DNA of 64,000 nucleotides from Novosphingobium fuchskuhlense (GCF_001519075.1 NZ_KQ954244.1:1071934-1135933); one strand, 5' to 3'; positions 9,122-18,518 are shown, counted from the first letter of the stretch. Made by a program: numbers and translations. The notes: generated from the letters alone by a model not told the origin.

Positions 9122-10066
9122 TCACTCCGCCTCCTCGATCCACGCCACCGGCGGCTTGGCCCGGCGGTCGACGGTGAGGCGGAACACATCGGGCCGGGCA
9201 TAGTGTCCCACCGGATCGAAGTCGTAGCGCGCCCGGGCGATCTCCGCCGGGTCGATCTCGGCATAGAGCACCGCTTCGCCGCTATAGTCAGGCCCTGCCA
9301 GCACCTCGCCCAGCGGCCCCAAGATCAGGCTGCCGCCGCGCATCAGCACGGTCTCGGGATCCTCGCCCAGCACGCATTCCTGCCCTTCGGGAAGATCGCG
9401 CCGCCGCAGGAACTGGCAGGCGGAGAGCACGTGGCAGCGCCCCTCCAGCGCGATGTGCCGCATGGTCGAAACCCAGCCGTCACGGTCGTCCGCCGTCGGC
9501 GCGCAGTAGAGCGTCACGCCCTGACCATACATCGCCATGCGCAGCATCGGCATGTAGTTTTCCCAGCAGATCACCGCGCCCACGGTGCCGAGCGCTGTCT
9601 CGACGGCCGGCAGCGTGGAACCATCGCCAAAGCCCCAGACCAGCCGCTCCGCCGCGGTCGGCATCAGCTTGCGGTGGTGCGCCATGGTCCCCGCCGCCCC
9701 GTCGATGATCAGCGCGGTGCAATAGAGCGTCGAGCCCAGCCGCTCGATCACCCCGATGACCACGACCATGCCGGCGGCCTCCGCCGCCTCCCGCACCAGG
9801 GCGATCTCCGGTCCGCCCAGTGCCACCGACGCGGCATAGTAGCGCGCATAGGCCTCGCGCCCCTCCGGCAGCCGCAGCCCGATCGGCGCGCCGAACCGCG
9901 CGCCCTTGGGATAGCCGCCGATGAAGGCTTCGGGAAACACCGCGAGCCGCGCGCCGGCGGCACCCGCTTCGGCGATCAGGCGGGCGGCCTTGGCAGCGGA
10001 TGCCGCGCTGCCGGCCGGGTCGGACGCTGCCTGCACGACGGCGGCGCGAAAGGATGCAATGCTCAT
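9122..10066 (-). CDS. nitrilase / carbon-nitrogen hydrolase
   Basis: A 314-residue member of the nitrilase superfamily, branch 1-like. The Glu-Lys-Cys triad is complete: Glu46 in FPEAFIGGYPKG, Lys133 in HRKLMPT and Cys167 in CWENYMP. The GYPKG after the Glu and CWENYMP around the Cys are typical of true nitrilases that turn nitriles into carboxylic acids and ammonia, rather than amidases. It is cytoplasmic with no signal peptide. It points the same way as the sugar operon, but the operator-bearing gap separates them. The nitrile substrate is unknown. Confidence 0.88.
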   Translation of the reverse strand: MSIASFRAAVVQAASDPAGSAASAAKAARLIAEAGAAGARLAVFPEAFIGGYPKGARFGAPIGLRLPEGREAYARYYAASVALGGPEIALVREAAEAAGMVVVIGVIERLGSTLYCTALIIDGAAGTMAHHRKLMPTAAERLVWGFGDGSTLPAVETALGTVGAVICWENYMPMLRMAMYGQGVTLYCAPTADDRDGWVSTMRHIALEGRCHVLSACQFLRRRDLPEGQECVLGEDPETVLMRGGSLILGPLGEVLAGPDYSGEAVLYAEIDPAEIARARYDFDPVGHYARPDVFRLTVDRRAKPPVAWIEEAE

Positions 10067-10162
10067 GGCGCGCCAGCCTAGCAGCGCCGTTTCGCTCCGG
10101 CGATTGCTAACTGCACGGTCCGCGCGCTACGAACCGGCAAACGACATGGCAGGGGAGAAGGC

Positions 10163-10906
10163 ATGAGTGAACCAGCGGCATCTGGCGTCTGCCTCGTCAT
10201 CGGCGCGGGCGACGGGCTTGGCGGTGCTATCGCGCGCGCCTTTGCACGCACTGGCCTCACTGTCTGCGTCACGCGGCGCGCCCGCCATCTCGATCAACTT
10301 GAAGCCCTCTGTGCCGAAATCCGCGCCGGGGGCGGTCAGGCCCATGCCTTCGGTGTCGATGCCCGATCCGAGGAGGAAACCGCGCTCCTGTTCGACCGGA
10401 TCGAGCGCGAGATAGGCCCCATCGCGGTCACTGTGTTCAACATCGGCGCCAACGTCCACTTCGGCATCCGCGAGACGACCGCGCGTGTGTTCACGAAAGT
10501 CTGGGAAATGGCCTGCTTCGCCGGCTTCCTCGCAGGTCGCGAAGCCGCGCGCGTGATGGCCCCGCGCGGGGCGGGTACGATCCTCTTCACCGGCGCCACC
10601 GGCTCCTTGCGCGGCGGAGCAGGCTTTGCCGCGTTTGCTGCCGCCAAGCATGGCCTGCGTGCGCTTGCCCAGTCGATGGCGCGCGAACTTGGCCCCGAGG
10701 GCCTCCACGTCGCCCATGTCGTCTGCGACGGCGCGATCGACGGCACCTTCCTGCGCTCGCGGGTAGAGGACGTCGCGCCGCTCCTCGCCGAGAATTCCGT
10801 GCTAAAGCCCGAGGATGCCGCAGAGGCCTTCGTCTGGCTGCACCAGCAACCCCGCTCGTCTTGGACGCACGAGCTTGACCTTCGCCCCTGGCAGGAGCGC
10901 TTCTGA
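10163..10906 (+). CDS. SDR-family oxidoreductase with Phe in place of catalytic Tyr
   Basis: A 247-residue Rossmann-fold short-chain dehydrogenase/reductase. The nucleotide-binding motif GAGDGLGGAIA is at residues 14-24 and the structural NIGANV replaces the usual NNAG at ~93-98. The active-site motif reads F158-A-A-A-K162 instead of YxxxK, so the proton-donating Tyr is absent, and the usual Ser position is also not clearly filled. The C-terminal region (ARELGPEGLHVAHVVCDG) is well conserved. It lies two bases before the HCCA-isomerase gene and is likely co-transcribed with it. Classical dehydrogenase activity is doubtful. Confidence 0.85.
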   Translation: MSEPAASGVCLVIGAGDGLGGAIARAFARTGLTVCVTRRARHLDQLEALCAEIRAGGGQAHAFGVDARSEEETALLFDRIEREIGPIAVTVFNIGANVHFGIRETTARVFTKVWEMACFAGFLAGREAARVMAPRGAGTILFTGATGSLRGGAGFAAFAAAKHGLRALAQSMARELGPEGLHVAHVVCDGAIDGTFLRSRVEDVAPLLAENSVLKPEDAAEAFVWLHQQPRSSWTHELDLRPWQERF

Positions 10907-10907
10907 C

Positions 10908-11501
10908 ATGAAGACCATCGAGTTCATCTTCGATTTCGTCAGCCCCAACGGCTACCTCGTGTGGAGGCCGCTGCAGGAGATCGCCGCGCGCAAGGGCGCC
11001 ACGATCACGCTTGTCCCCACGCTGCTGGGCGGCATGCACAAGCTCACCGGAAATGCGCCGCCCTTCCTCCGCGATGCCGAGATCAAGGGCAAGAACGCCT
11101 ATGCCCAGCTCGAGATGCAGCGCTTCATCACCCGCCACGGCCTCACCCGGTTTCGCATGAACCCGGCCTTCCCCTTCCGCTCGGTCGAACTTCTGCGCAT
11201 GCTTCTTGCCGCCATAGACCTCGGCTGCGGCGAGGCCTTCGCCGAGGCTTTCCTGCGCGCGATCTGGGAAGAGGGGCTCGATCCGGCTGACAGTGCTGCG
11301 GTCGACGCCGTCATCGCGGCCGCCGGCCTGCCCGCCGCGGCGCTGGCCGAAGGCGCGCAGTCCGCCCCGGTCAAGGATCGGCTCGCCGCCAACACGCAAG
11401 CCGCCGTCGAGCGCGGAGCGTTCGGCATCCCCACCTTCTTCGTGGAGGGCGAGATGTTCTTCGGCAAGGAACGCCTCGGCCAGATCGAGGAATTGCTCTG
11501 A
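10908..11501 (+). CDS. 2-hydroxychromene-2-carboxylate isomerase (DsbA/GST-kappa type)
   Basis: A 197-residue thioredoxin-fold protein of the glutathione-dependent HCCA isomerase family, known from naphthalene-type aromatic catabolism. It starts FIFDFVSPNGYLVW, where the Ser takes the place of the DsbA active-site Cys and activates glutathione. GIPTFFVEGEMFFGKERL near the C-terminus is the family's cis-Pro and terminal signature. The ATG at 10908 directly follows the SDR stop; a longer frame from 10815 would run into that gene. Its partner ring-cleavage genes are not here, so it may serve a general glutathione role. Confidence 0.85.
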   Translation: MKTIEFIFDFVSPNGYLVWRPLQEIAARKGATITLVPTLLGGMHKLTGNAPPFLRDAEIKGKNAYAQLEMQRFITRHGLTRFRMNPAFPFRSVELLRMLLAAIDLGCGEAFAEAFLRAIWEEGLDPADSAAVDAVIAAAGLPAAALAEGAQSAPVKDRLAANTQAAVERGAFGIPTFFVEGEMFFGKERLGQIEELL

Positions 11502-11504
11502 CCC

Positions 11505-12575
11505 TTAGGGTGCGCCGGCCAGCAGGATGGCCAGCCCCGAAGCCTGCGCCGCCGCACCCACCTGGCCCGAGCCTCCCGTCCAGACGCCATCGATAGGGCC
11601 TGTTCCGCACGCGCTCAGCCCCCACACCACCTCGCCGTTGCGCTGCGCCCACGCCTGCAGTTCCGCGCGGTCCGGGCCCTCCGGCATGCCCGCGATCAGA
11701 TGGCCGAGGTGCAGCGCGAACACGCCCTTGAACATCGGCCCGTCGCGGCCCAGCGCGTCGGACGGTTCGGTCAGCAGCCCGGTTTGCGTCACCAGCCGGC
11801 GCGTCGCGGCCAGCGCCGTACGCACCGCTGCGGTGCGGTACTGCCCATCGCCGGTGATGGCCGCCAGATCGTTCAGGCCGCCCAGCAGCACGCCCTGATT
11901 GTAGGTCCAGCGCGGCGCACCGTTGTTGCGGCACTGCGCGTCGAGCCCATCGTTGACGAGGCCGTCGGCCCCGATCATGCCCGAGCCGGCAAACCAGCTC
12001 CAGGTCCGCACCGCCCAGTCGCGGTAGACCGCCTGTCCCGTTGCCCGGTAGAGCTTCGTCGAGGCCTGCAGCAGCAGTTCGTTGGTGATCGCGTTCTTGT
12101 AGCTGTGCTGCGGGTCCCACCACAGCCCGCCGCCGCAATGGTCGTCCCAGTGTGCTGCGACAATGCGTGCATACGTCGCCGCCGCCCACGCCAGCAATTC
12201 GGGATCGTGATCGATCTCCCACGCGTTGATGTGCGTGATCACGGCCCACAGGTCATCGTCGTTGAGGACAAGTCCTTGCCGGTTGCGCACGGCTGCCGCG
12301 ATCTTCGCATGCCACCGCGCGTCCCCGCTGCGCCGCTGGTAGTCGATCAGCACGTCGATAATCGGAAAGCGCTGCCAGTTCTCGCTCGCCTTCCAACCGT
12401 CAGGTTTGCCCCATGTCTGGTCGAGATAGGTCGCAACGGCCCCGGCCCGCGCCTGCCAGTCCGGCGTCTCCAGCGGCATCTCCGCCCGCGCGGCAGCACT
12501 GCCGAACACGAACAGCAATCCAGCCAACGCGGCGCGCACCATTGCCGATCGCAGTTTTGGCCAAGGGCCTGACAT
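11505..12575 (-). CDS. secreted GH76 family glycosidase (alpha-1,6-mannanase type)
   Basis: A 356-residue protein with an N-terminal signal peptide ending near AAARAEM. The alpha/alpha-toroid domain carries VLNDDDLWAV, matching the adjacent Asp-Asp catalytic pair of GH76 endo-alpha-1,6-mannanases, plus GGGLWWDPQHSYKNAITNELL and WTYNQGVLLGG, both strongly conserved in GH76. It would act in the periplasm or outside the cell on mannan-like chains. Start 12575 is chosen because GGAG lies 11 bases upstream; ATGs at 12587 and 12671 are alternatives. It ends 3 bases from the convergent isomerase gene. Confidence 0.87.
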   Translation of the reverse strand: MSGPWPKLRSAMVRAALAGLLFVFGSAAARAEMPLETPDWQARAGAVATYLDQTWGKPDGWKASENWQRFPIIDVLIDYQRRSGDARWHAKIAAAVRNRQGLVLNDDDLWAVITHINAWEIDHDPELLAWAAATYARIVAAHWDDHCGGGLWWDPQHSYKNAITNELLLQASTKLYRATGQAVYRDWAVRTWSWFAGSGMIGADGLVNDGLDAQCRNNGAPRWTYNQGVLLGGLNDLAAITGDGQYRTAAVRTALAATRRLVTQTGLLTEPSDALGRDGPMFKGVFALHLGHLIAGMPEGPDRAELQAWAQRNGEVVWGLSACGTGPIDGVWTGGSGQVGAAAQASGLAILLAGAP

Positions 12576-13184
12576 GGTGGGTAGCATCTCCACGCCGATC
12601 AGCCGCCTGTCCCCTTCGGCAAAATCAGAGCATGGATGATGGCAACATCGGGTAGCGGAAACCATTCTCACTACTTGACTGAGAATATTCTGCGGGAAGG
12701 CATCTGTGATGCCCGCGGCCCCGCACGCAGCCCCGAAAAAATACGGAAAGTATTGCTTCTAGACATTTTTCGGGGACCGGAATGATGCTGGTCGTCTGAT
12801 GCTGTAGCTATAGATGATACCAGAACCGCTACTTGATGTCATCAATTGTCGATGGATCGCACAGCGATGCAAGGCTGGCGCTGGCCAGGCCCCCTCAGCG
12901 CTATTGGGTCGGGCTTATCCCTAAGGTGTCTAGAAAACTACAGGCAAGAGAGCGCGTGCAACACCTCCGACAACCGGGGTTCGACAGCAAGTGTCCAATC
13001 AGCCCGGTCATTTGAAAGTATCGCTGGGATGGTGGCGATCCGTTTTGTCGCCCTGTCTCCGACGACCGCCACTGCCACGTTGCCATGTCTATGACCCCTC
13101 TCAGCCTGGATGCCGATCTCAACGGGAGCGGCGTCCACATCGGCACGGCCAATGAAGGTTCTGCGAGCAGACCAAACTTGAAGA
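12576..13184. other. long gene-poor stretch with one strong inverted repeat
   Basis: No convincing gene was found in these ~600 bases. Short frames exist on both strands (about 60-80 codons), but none shows a known family, signal peptide or good ribosome site. Base composition is lower in GC than in neighbouring genes. The nested inverted repeat at 12731-12775 is the only clear structure. The stretch may be a decayed gene or insertion remnant, but no transposase motif was recognised. Confidence 0.5.
12731..12775. repeat. nested inverted repeat
   Basis: CCCCGAAAAA at 12731-12740 pairs perfectly with TTTTTCGGGG at 12766-12775. The 25-base spacer holds a second small hairpin, AATAC-GGAAA-GTATT. 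It could be a terminator for a lost gene, a mobile-element end or a protein-binding site. Confidence 0.6.
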
Positions 13185-13907
13185 TCAGTGCACTACAGCC
13201 AGCTGCGCCATGTCCGCCTCGTAGCCAGCGCTGTGGGGGTCATCGAAAGCCTGAATGAAGTGAAGTGCTGCGCCAAATGCTACGCTGAACAGCATCACGG
13301 CATAGGCGCAGGCAACCCGATTGCCGCTGTGGGAGAAGCCTATGGCGATCTGGGTGAGAAAGCCCATCAGCAGCAGAATCATGAAATGGCGCTCTGGAAT
13401 GCGGCTGTGACTGAGTTCAAGCCTCTGGATGCGTGAGGCCCGTACCGCTTCAAGAGAGGCGAGATAGCTGGCGTTGACGCTGCTATTTCCCTGGAACGCT
13501 CCGGGACGAGCACCGATTGCATAGAGGCGTTGAAGGCCGGCTGGGGGTTCGGCTAGCGCATTCGATGAGTTTGCTTCGGTGAGTTCATGGGCGCGAAGCT
13601 CGATGACGTATTCACCAACCGCCCCCCTGATCTGAAGGCCTTCCTGTGGTTGCGTTTCAGCGATGCGCAGCAGCGCCCGCAGATCGCTGACTTCAGTCGC
13701 GAGGGCGAGCGAGGTCTTGTTCATGCGCTGCCATGCATCTGTTGCGGCGAGGCTGGCGAACAGTCCGAACAGCAAGGCAACCGATGCGAAATAGGACGGG
13801 CTGATCCCATGCACCCGATATCGGGTACGCTGGAGTCGCTCGAGGCCGAGGACGACGCCAAACCCCATCAGCAATGGCACGCAAGCCAAGAGCACGGCAG
13901 GCGACAT
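13185..13907 (-). CDS. DUF4239-like integral membrane protein
   Basis: A 240-residue predicted inner-membrane protein. Hydrophobic helices occur at the N-terminus (SPAVLLACVPLLMGFGVVLG), at ~40-58 (YFASVALLFGLFASLAATDAW) and as a C-terminal pair (FMILLLMGFLTQIAIGF; CAYAVMLFSVAFGAALHFIQ). The soluble middle is rich in Ala/Glu. The arrangement and the ALHFIQAFDDP end resemble DUF4239 (bestrophin-like) proteins, whose function is not established. It stands alone, flanked on both sides by non-coding DNA. The family call is from pattern only. Confidence 0.6.
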   Translation of the reverse strand: MSPAVLLACVPLLMGFGVVLGLERLQRTRYRVHGISPSYFASVALLFGLFASLAATDAWQRMNKTSLALATEVSDLRALLRIAETQPQEGLQIRGAVGEYVIELRAHELTEANSSNALAEPPAGLQRLYAIGARPGAFQGNSSVNASYLASLEAVRASRIQRLELSHSRIPERHFMILLLMGFLTQIAIGFSHSGNRVACAYAVMLFSVAFGAALHFIQAFDDPHSAGYEADMAQLAVVH

Positions 13908-14316
13908 AAATTATCCCTCTCCCTTCACCTCGCGGGCCATGTGGTATCCGAAAGGGCGGAGCAATGGTCGCAGCGAACGGCAAGGCTGCGACCTTGGGCT
14001 GCAATGTCATCGACATCGCAGAACTAAGATATTGCTATGGTGCAATATTATGCTGAAATTCGGGGCCGCTTCAGTCCGGCGAATATTGGCACCAAATTGA
14101 TAGCGAGTGCTGCCAACGGTGATCGCTGTGGCCAGCGCCCGTCCTCGCCGGCTCGCGCAGTCGAGGGCCGTGGCAAGGCGCACCGGCCGTAACGGCTGAG
14201 CTCCAATAGCCAGAGTACCGTCGCAGAAGTTTGATCTCGGTCCGCCGCCGAAAACGTTTGCCAAGCATCGTTGACGGCGCAGCGCATGGCAAGCTGAGCG
14301 CGCCAGCTGCAGGTCG
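13908..14316. other. intergenic region with palindrome
   Basis: About 400 bases without a supported gene. Several 60-115 codon frames lie on the minus strand, but none matches a family I know and they overlap each other. A perfect 7+7 inverted repeat, ATATTGC-6-GCAATAT (14029-14048), lies upstream of the DUF4239 gene and might be an operator or promoter element. Confidence 0.4.
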
Positions 14317-15639
14317 TTATCGGGCGAAAGTCCGCGCCAGGAGGGCCCCGGCCACGAGCCAGGCCAGAACCAAGGGGGGCCACAGATTGCCTGGCCATGC
14401 CGGGACCGGATAAAGGGAGTTGTACAGCGGCCAGATCAGCACCGCAGTGCCGGCCCAGCCGGCGAGGAAGGCGGCCCTACCGCGGCGCGATAGGGCAAAG
14501 GCAGACTGCGCCAGCGTCACGCCAATGTAGACCAGGATCAGCGCCAGGCTTCCGATCGTGCCGAGGTAGCCGTAAATGTCCGCTGCAGAGGCCCGAGTGG
14601 CCCATATCAGCACCAACGTCGTCATCACGGCCGCGCACAACATCAAGGCATTGGTGGGCGTGCCATGGCGGTGATGGGCAGCGGCGAGGGCAGGGTAGCC
14701 TTCGCGGGCGAGCACCATCACCATGCGCGCTGCCGCGTTTAGGCTACCCAGCACGCAGGAGAACGCCGAGAGCGCCGCCGCGAGGTTCAACCCGGCAGCA
14801 AAGCTGATGGTCCCGTAGCGGCGGGCCAGAGTATCGAGCGGTGCGCTGTCCCCAGCCAGATCACCCAGCCCACCTGCCGCATAGCCCACGACCTGCGTGT
14901 AAGCGGTGAAGACATAGAACGCGCCGCCAAGCACGACGGTCCCGATGATCGCTATGGGTATGGCGCGCTGCGGATCCCTGGTCTCCTCCGCAACGGTTGC
15001 CGCCCCTTCGAAGCCCGCGAAGGACAGAACGGCAAAGACAAGCGCCACTCCGACGCCCATCCAGCCCTTGCCGGGATCGGGCAGGAACGGCGCCAAGGGC
15101 AAGGGGCCGCCTTGGGCCACGACACTGAGAATATGGATGTTCAAGGCCGCGATTGCGGCGACGGAAACGAGCTCCAGAGCCAATATCAGGCGCGCTGCCC
15201 GCTGCATGTCGCGCCATGAAAAAGCAAGGCCGATCGCCATGGAAGCCAGGCTGACCGGTAACCAGAACCCGCTGGCCCGGATGCCAGCGTCGTTGATGGC
15301 CGCCGCGAGGAAATGGCCGACGAGCACCGCTGTTCCGGCACCGAAGCACAGGTAGCTGAGCAGGAGCATCCAGCCGGCAACAAATCCGGCGCGAGGGCCA
15401 AACTGTGTCCGGACATAGGCTTGCGCCGAACCGGCTGATGCCTCCTGCCGGGAGAAGGCAACGAAGGACAGGCCGACTAGCGCCAGCAGCGCGGTTCCGA
15501 TCAGAAATGCCAGCGGAGCCGCCCGGCCTGCAACGGAAACGACCAGCGTGACATTGAACGCCATCGCCATGGTCGGGGCGACGATCGAGAGCGAAAGGCC
15601 CGCCGCTTCAAGGCGCCCCAATCGCCGGTCCAGGGTCAT
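14317..15639 (-). CDS. APC-superfamily amino acid permease
   Basis: A 440-residue polytopic membrane protein with about 12 hydrophobic segments. The N-terminal helix-1 region (SLSIVAPTMAMAFNVTLV) and the FAGFEGAATVAEETRDPQRAIP motif are hallmarks of APC-family permeases. Start 15639 makes an ATGA overlap with the upstream MFS gene; a longer frame to 15768 would lie inside it. It is the last gene of a minus-strand run of three unrelated transporters (TSUP, MFS, APC). The substrate is probably an amino acid or amine and is not deducible further. Confidence 0.88.
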   Translation of the reverse strand: MTLDRRLGRLEAAGLSLSIVAPTMAMAFNVTLVVSVAGRAAPLAFLIGTALLALVGLSFVAFSRQEASAGSAQAYVRTQFGPRAGFVAGWMLLLSYLCFGAGTAVLVGHFLAAAINDAGIRASGFWLPVSLASMAIGLAFSWRDMQRAARLILALELVSVAAIAALNIHILSVVAQGGPLPLAPFLPDPGKGWMGVGVALVFAVLSFAGFEGAATVAEETRDPQRAIPIAIIGTVVLGGAFYVFTAYTQVVGYAAGGLGDLAGDSAPLDTLARRYGTISFAAGLNLAAALSAFSCVLGSLNAAARMVMVLAREGYPALAAAHHRHGTPTNALMLCAAVMTTLVLIWATRASAADIYGYLGTIGSLALILVYIGVTLAQSAFALSRRGRAAFLAGWAGTAVLIWPLYNSLYPVPAWPGNLWPPLVLAWLVAGALLARTFAR

Positions 15640-16970
15640 GCCTTGCCGCCTGCGGTCACTCCAAGCTGGATCAGGCCCCCGACCAGCGCAATGGCGGCAA
15701 GCGGGAGGAAGGACATGCCGCCATGCATGTGGCCCACGCCGATCCAGCCGATCAGCGCCGGTCCGCAATAGCCGCCGAGTCCGCCAAAGCTGTTGATGAA
15801 GGCAATCCCCGATACTGCGGCCGGCCCAGCGAGATAACGGTGGGCGAGCGGCCAGAACGTGACGATCGAGAAGCCGAGCCCTGTCGTGATCATCGTCAGC
15901 GCGACGATGCTGGCCACCTCATGCCAGGAGAACACGGCAAGGCAGAGCAGGCCGGTCGCTGCCAGCATGTAGCCCAGAAAACTGTGCCAGCGGCGTTCGC
16001 CGGTCCGGTCCGAATGCCGCGCCCAGAGCACCTGGCAGATGGCCATGACACCCCACGGGATCATCGTCAGAAGGCCGATCCAGAGATAGGCGCCCTTGGC
16101 GATGCCAAACTGCTGGATCAGCGTCGGCATCCAGAACGTCACGGCGTAGAGCGCGATCGTCCCGCTCATGTAGGCAAGGCCAAGGCACCATATCCGCAGG
16201 CTGGAGAAGACCGAGAAGGCCGTGGTCAGGGGGGCATTCGCATGCGATGACTCTTCGTCTCGGGCCATGTCCTGCAGGATTGCACCACGCTCGGCGTCAT
16301 TCAGCCAGGGAGCCTTGGCCGGATTGTCAGGAAGGATCAGAAGGAACGCGATTCCGACAAGGATCGAGGGAACCGCCTCGATCAGGAACAGCCATTGCCA
16401 ACCGCGCCAGCCGCCCAGCCCGTCTGCGAACTGGAGGATCGCGCCTGAAAGGGGACCGCCCAACACGTTGGAGGCGCCGACCGCCATCATGAACAAGGCA
16501 ACAACCCGGGCCTGCTGGCCGCGCGGGAACCAGTAGGTGAGGTAGAGAATGATGCCCGGATAGAAACCTGCTTCCGCCGCCCCAAGCAGGAACCGCAGCA
16601 CATAGAAGCCGAACGCGGCATCGGTCAGGCCAAGCGCTTGCGCTGCACTGCCCCACCGGAAGGCACCGACGAACATGAAGAGGGTGGAGAGCAGTCCCCA
16701 GCTCACCATGATGCGCGCCATCCAGCGCCGTGCACCGACCCGCGCCAGAACCATGTTGCTCGGCACTTCGAACAGGCAGTACCCGATGAAGAACAGCCCC
16801 GCGCCCAACCCGAAGACCGCATCGCTGAAACCGAGATCGCCTGCCATCTGCAGCTTGGCGAAACCGACGTTGACCCGGTCGAGGAAGGCAACGACGTAGC
16901 CGAGGAAGAGCAGCGGGATGAGCCGGAGGCGCACTTTGCGATAGACGGGCAGACTGTACTGGGCGTTCAT
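15636..16970 (-). CDS. MFS transporter, anion:cation symporter (ACS) family
   Basis: A 444-residue 12-helix transporter. The N-terminus (LIPLLFLGYVVAFLDRVNVGFAKL) and RFLLGAAEAGFYPGIILYLTYWFP are diagnostic for ACS-type carriers such as phthalate, tartrate, glucarate and 4-hydroxyphenylacetate permeases. It would import an organic acid by proton symport. The ATG at 16970 is preferred over longer frames because it aligns with the family's start and lies 14 bases after the TSUP stop. Its stop overlaps the permease start. Confidence 0.9.
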   Translation of the reverse strand: MNAQYSLPVYRKVRLRLIPLLFLGYVVAFLDRVNVGFAKLQMAGDLGFSDAVFGLGAGLFFIGYCLFEVPSNMVLARVGARRWMARIMVSWGLLSTLFMFVGAFRWGSAAQALGLTDAAFGFYVLRFLLGAAEAGFYPGIILYLTYWFPRGQQARVVALFMMAVGASNVLGGPLSGAILQFADGLGGWRGWQWLFLIEAVPSILVGIAFLLILPDNPAKAPWLNDAERGAILQDMARDEESSHANAPLTTAFSVFSSLRIWCLGLAYMSGTIALYAVTFWMPTLIQQFGIAKGAYLWIGLLTMIPWGVMAICQVLWARHSDRTGERRWHSFLGYMLAATGLLCLAVFSWHEVASIVALTMITTGLGFSIVTFWPLAHRYLAGPAAVSGIAFINSFGGLGGYCGPALIGWIGVGHMHGGMSFLPLAAIALVGGLIQLGVTAGGKA

Positions 16971-16984
16971 CGCGTATCCTTTGA

Positions 16985-17755
16985 TCAGTGGCCCATGATA
17001 GATAGAAACTGCCACGCCAGATTGGCCGCTTCGCCGGTCAGAACCACGACGAGCCCCCAGAAAATGACCTGCTTGGCAACCGCAGATGTCGCGATGCGGG
17101 CGCCGATATGACCGCCGAACACGCTCCCGAGCGACAGCAGCGTGCCGATCCGCCAATCGATTACGGCCTGATATTGAAACACCAGTACTGAAGCCAGGAC
17201 ACTGGGCAGGATCAGCGCGCTCTTGACCGAATTGGCTGCGACCAGTCCCATGCCGATCGAACCGGTGAGGGCAAGCAGCAGAAACGTCGCGCCATCCAGT
17301 ACGATGAAACCGATCCACATGCCGATGGCGAAGAAGATGAGGCACTGGCGCGGACCGAAGACCAGCTGTAGCTTCTGTTCGGAATTCAGCGTCTTGCGCA
17401 GCCGGAAGAACAGCATGAACAGCGCCACCGCTACCGCGACGGCAATGGCGAGCTTGAACTCACTGCTGGATATCTGCAGCGAAACCAGCGCGCCTGCCAC
17501 CGAACCCAGACTGGTCGGTATCCCGGCCTTCCACACGACCTGCCAGTCAATTGCCTTCTGGCGGTGATAGCTGATCACCGCGGTCAGGCTCGCAGCCAAG
17601 ATCGGTAGCCGGTTCGTTGCATTGGCCATGACCGGATCGAGCCCGACTGCGAGAAGCAACGGCAGCGAAACTGCAGCGCCCGATGAAGCTACCGTCGTGA
17701 TCAGGCCGCAGAGAAAACCGGCGATGAAGACGAGACTGATCCCGCCTGGCCCCAT
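16985..17755 (-). CDS. TSUP-family (TauE/SafE-like) membrane permease
   Basis: A 256-residue protein with about eight transmembrane segments in two repeats. Each repeat begins with a GxxAGFLCGLxTTV- or GMWIGFIVLDGAT-type helix, typical of the sulfite/sulfoacetate exporter (TSUP) family. The substrate class is small sulfur or organic anions. It is first in a three-transporter operon with an ACS symporter, suggesting import and export of related anionic compounds. No enzyme gene accompanies them. Confidence 0.85.
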   Translation of the reverse strand: MGPGGISLVFIAGFLCGLITTVASSGAAVSLPLLLAVGLDPVMANATNRLPILAASLTAVISYHRQKAIDWQVVWKAGIPTSLGSVAGALVSLQISSSEFKLAIAVAVAVALFMLFFRLRKTLNSEQKLQLVFGPRQCLIFFAIGMWIGFIVLDGATFLLLALTGSIGMGLVAANSVKSALILPSVLASVLVFQYQAVIDWRIGTLLSLGSVFGGHIGARIATSAVAKQVIFWGLVVVLTGEAANLAWQFLSIMGH

Positions 17756-17978
17756 ATCAAGCAGAATTGCCCCCTCGGTGATCCGTGGTTGTGCAAGTCG
17801 GATCGGCTAAAGGGCGTTACATGGATGCAGGCCCCGGCAAAGCCGCAATGGTCTCAAATTGGTACCGTTGTTATAGACTGGGTCGCTTGATCCTGCGGGC
17901 GAAGATCGTAGCGCAGCGCAATCGGTGCCGGCAGAGCGCTCTGCCTTAAGGTACCGGTGCCCGATCGGAGGAGATGTC

Positions 17979-18494
17979 ATGGCAGTGCGCGCGGTCCTGA
18001 GGATGGGTGACCCTCGCCTGTTGCAGCCGTCTTTACCGGTCGAGAAGTTTGGCACGGACGCGCTACGTGCGCTGATCGAGGACTTGTTCGACACGATGCG
18101 CGCGCATGATGGTGCGGGCATCGCCGCGCCGCAAATCGCCGTGCCGCTGCAGGTCGTGATCTTTGGTTTCGAGCGGAACCTGCGCTATCCCGATGCGCCG
18201 CCCGTTCCGGAAACTGTCCTTATCAATCCGGTGATCGAGGTGCTCGACGAGCGGCTTGAAGATGGCTGGGAAGGATGCCTGTCCGTCCCCGGACTGCGTG
18301 GCGAAGTCCCGCGCTTTCGGGCGATCCGCTATCGCGGCTGCACCGCCGACGGGACGCCGTTCGAGCGTGTGGCGGAAGGCTTTCACGCGCGGGTAGTGCA
18401 GCACGAATGCGATCATCTGTCCGGCGTGCTCTATCCCACCCGCATTCGCGACCTCACGCGCTTCGGATTTCGGGAGGAACTTGCGGCGGGCTGA
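17979..18494 (+). CDS. def: peptide deformylase
   Basis: A 171-residue metalloenzyme removing the formyl group from nascent proteins. All three signatures are present: GAGIAAPQ (residues 45-52), EGCLS with metal ligand Cys100, and QHECDH with His142, Glu143 and His146. A strong GGAGGAG site lies six bases before the ATG. It is not next to fmt as the housekeeping gene often is, so it may be a second def copy. Upstream, 17756-17978 holds no gene. Confidence 0.94.
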   Translation: MAVRAVLRMGDPRLLQPSLPVEKFGTDALRALIEDLFDTMRAHDGAGIAAPQIAVPLQVVIFGFERNLRYPDAPPVPETVLINPVIEVLDERLEDGWEGCLSVPGLRGEVPRFRAIRYRGCTADGTPFERVAEGFHARVVQHECDHLSGVLYPTRIRDLTRFGFREELAAG

Positions 18495-18518
18495 AGGGGG
18501 ACCCCGGCAAGCCTGCGC

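Noticed and set aside
12901..13152. Possible transposase remnant in the gene-poor stretch
   Set aside because: The short frames contain no DDE or other transposase motif and no flanking target duplications were found.
17880..17960. GGTACC-centred sequences upstream of def as a GntR operator
   Set aside because: The symmetry does not extend beyond six bases in either copy.
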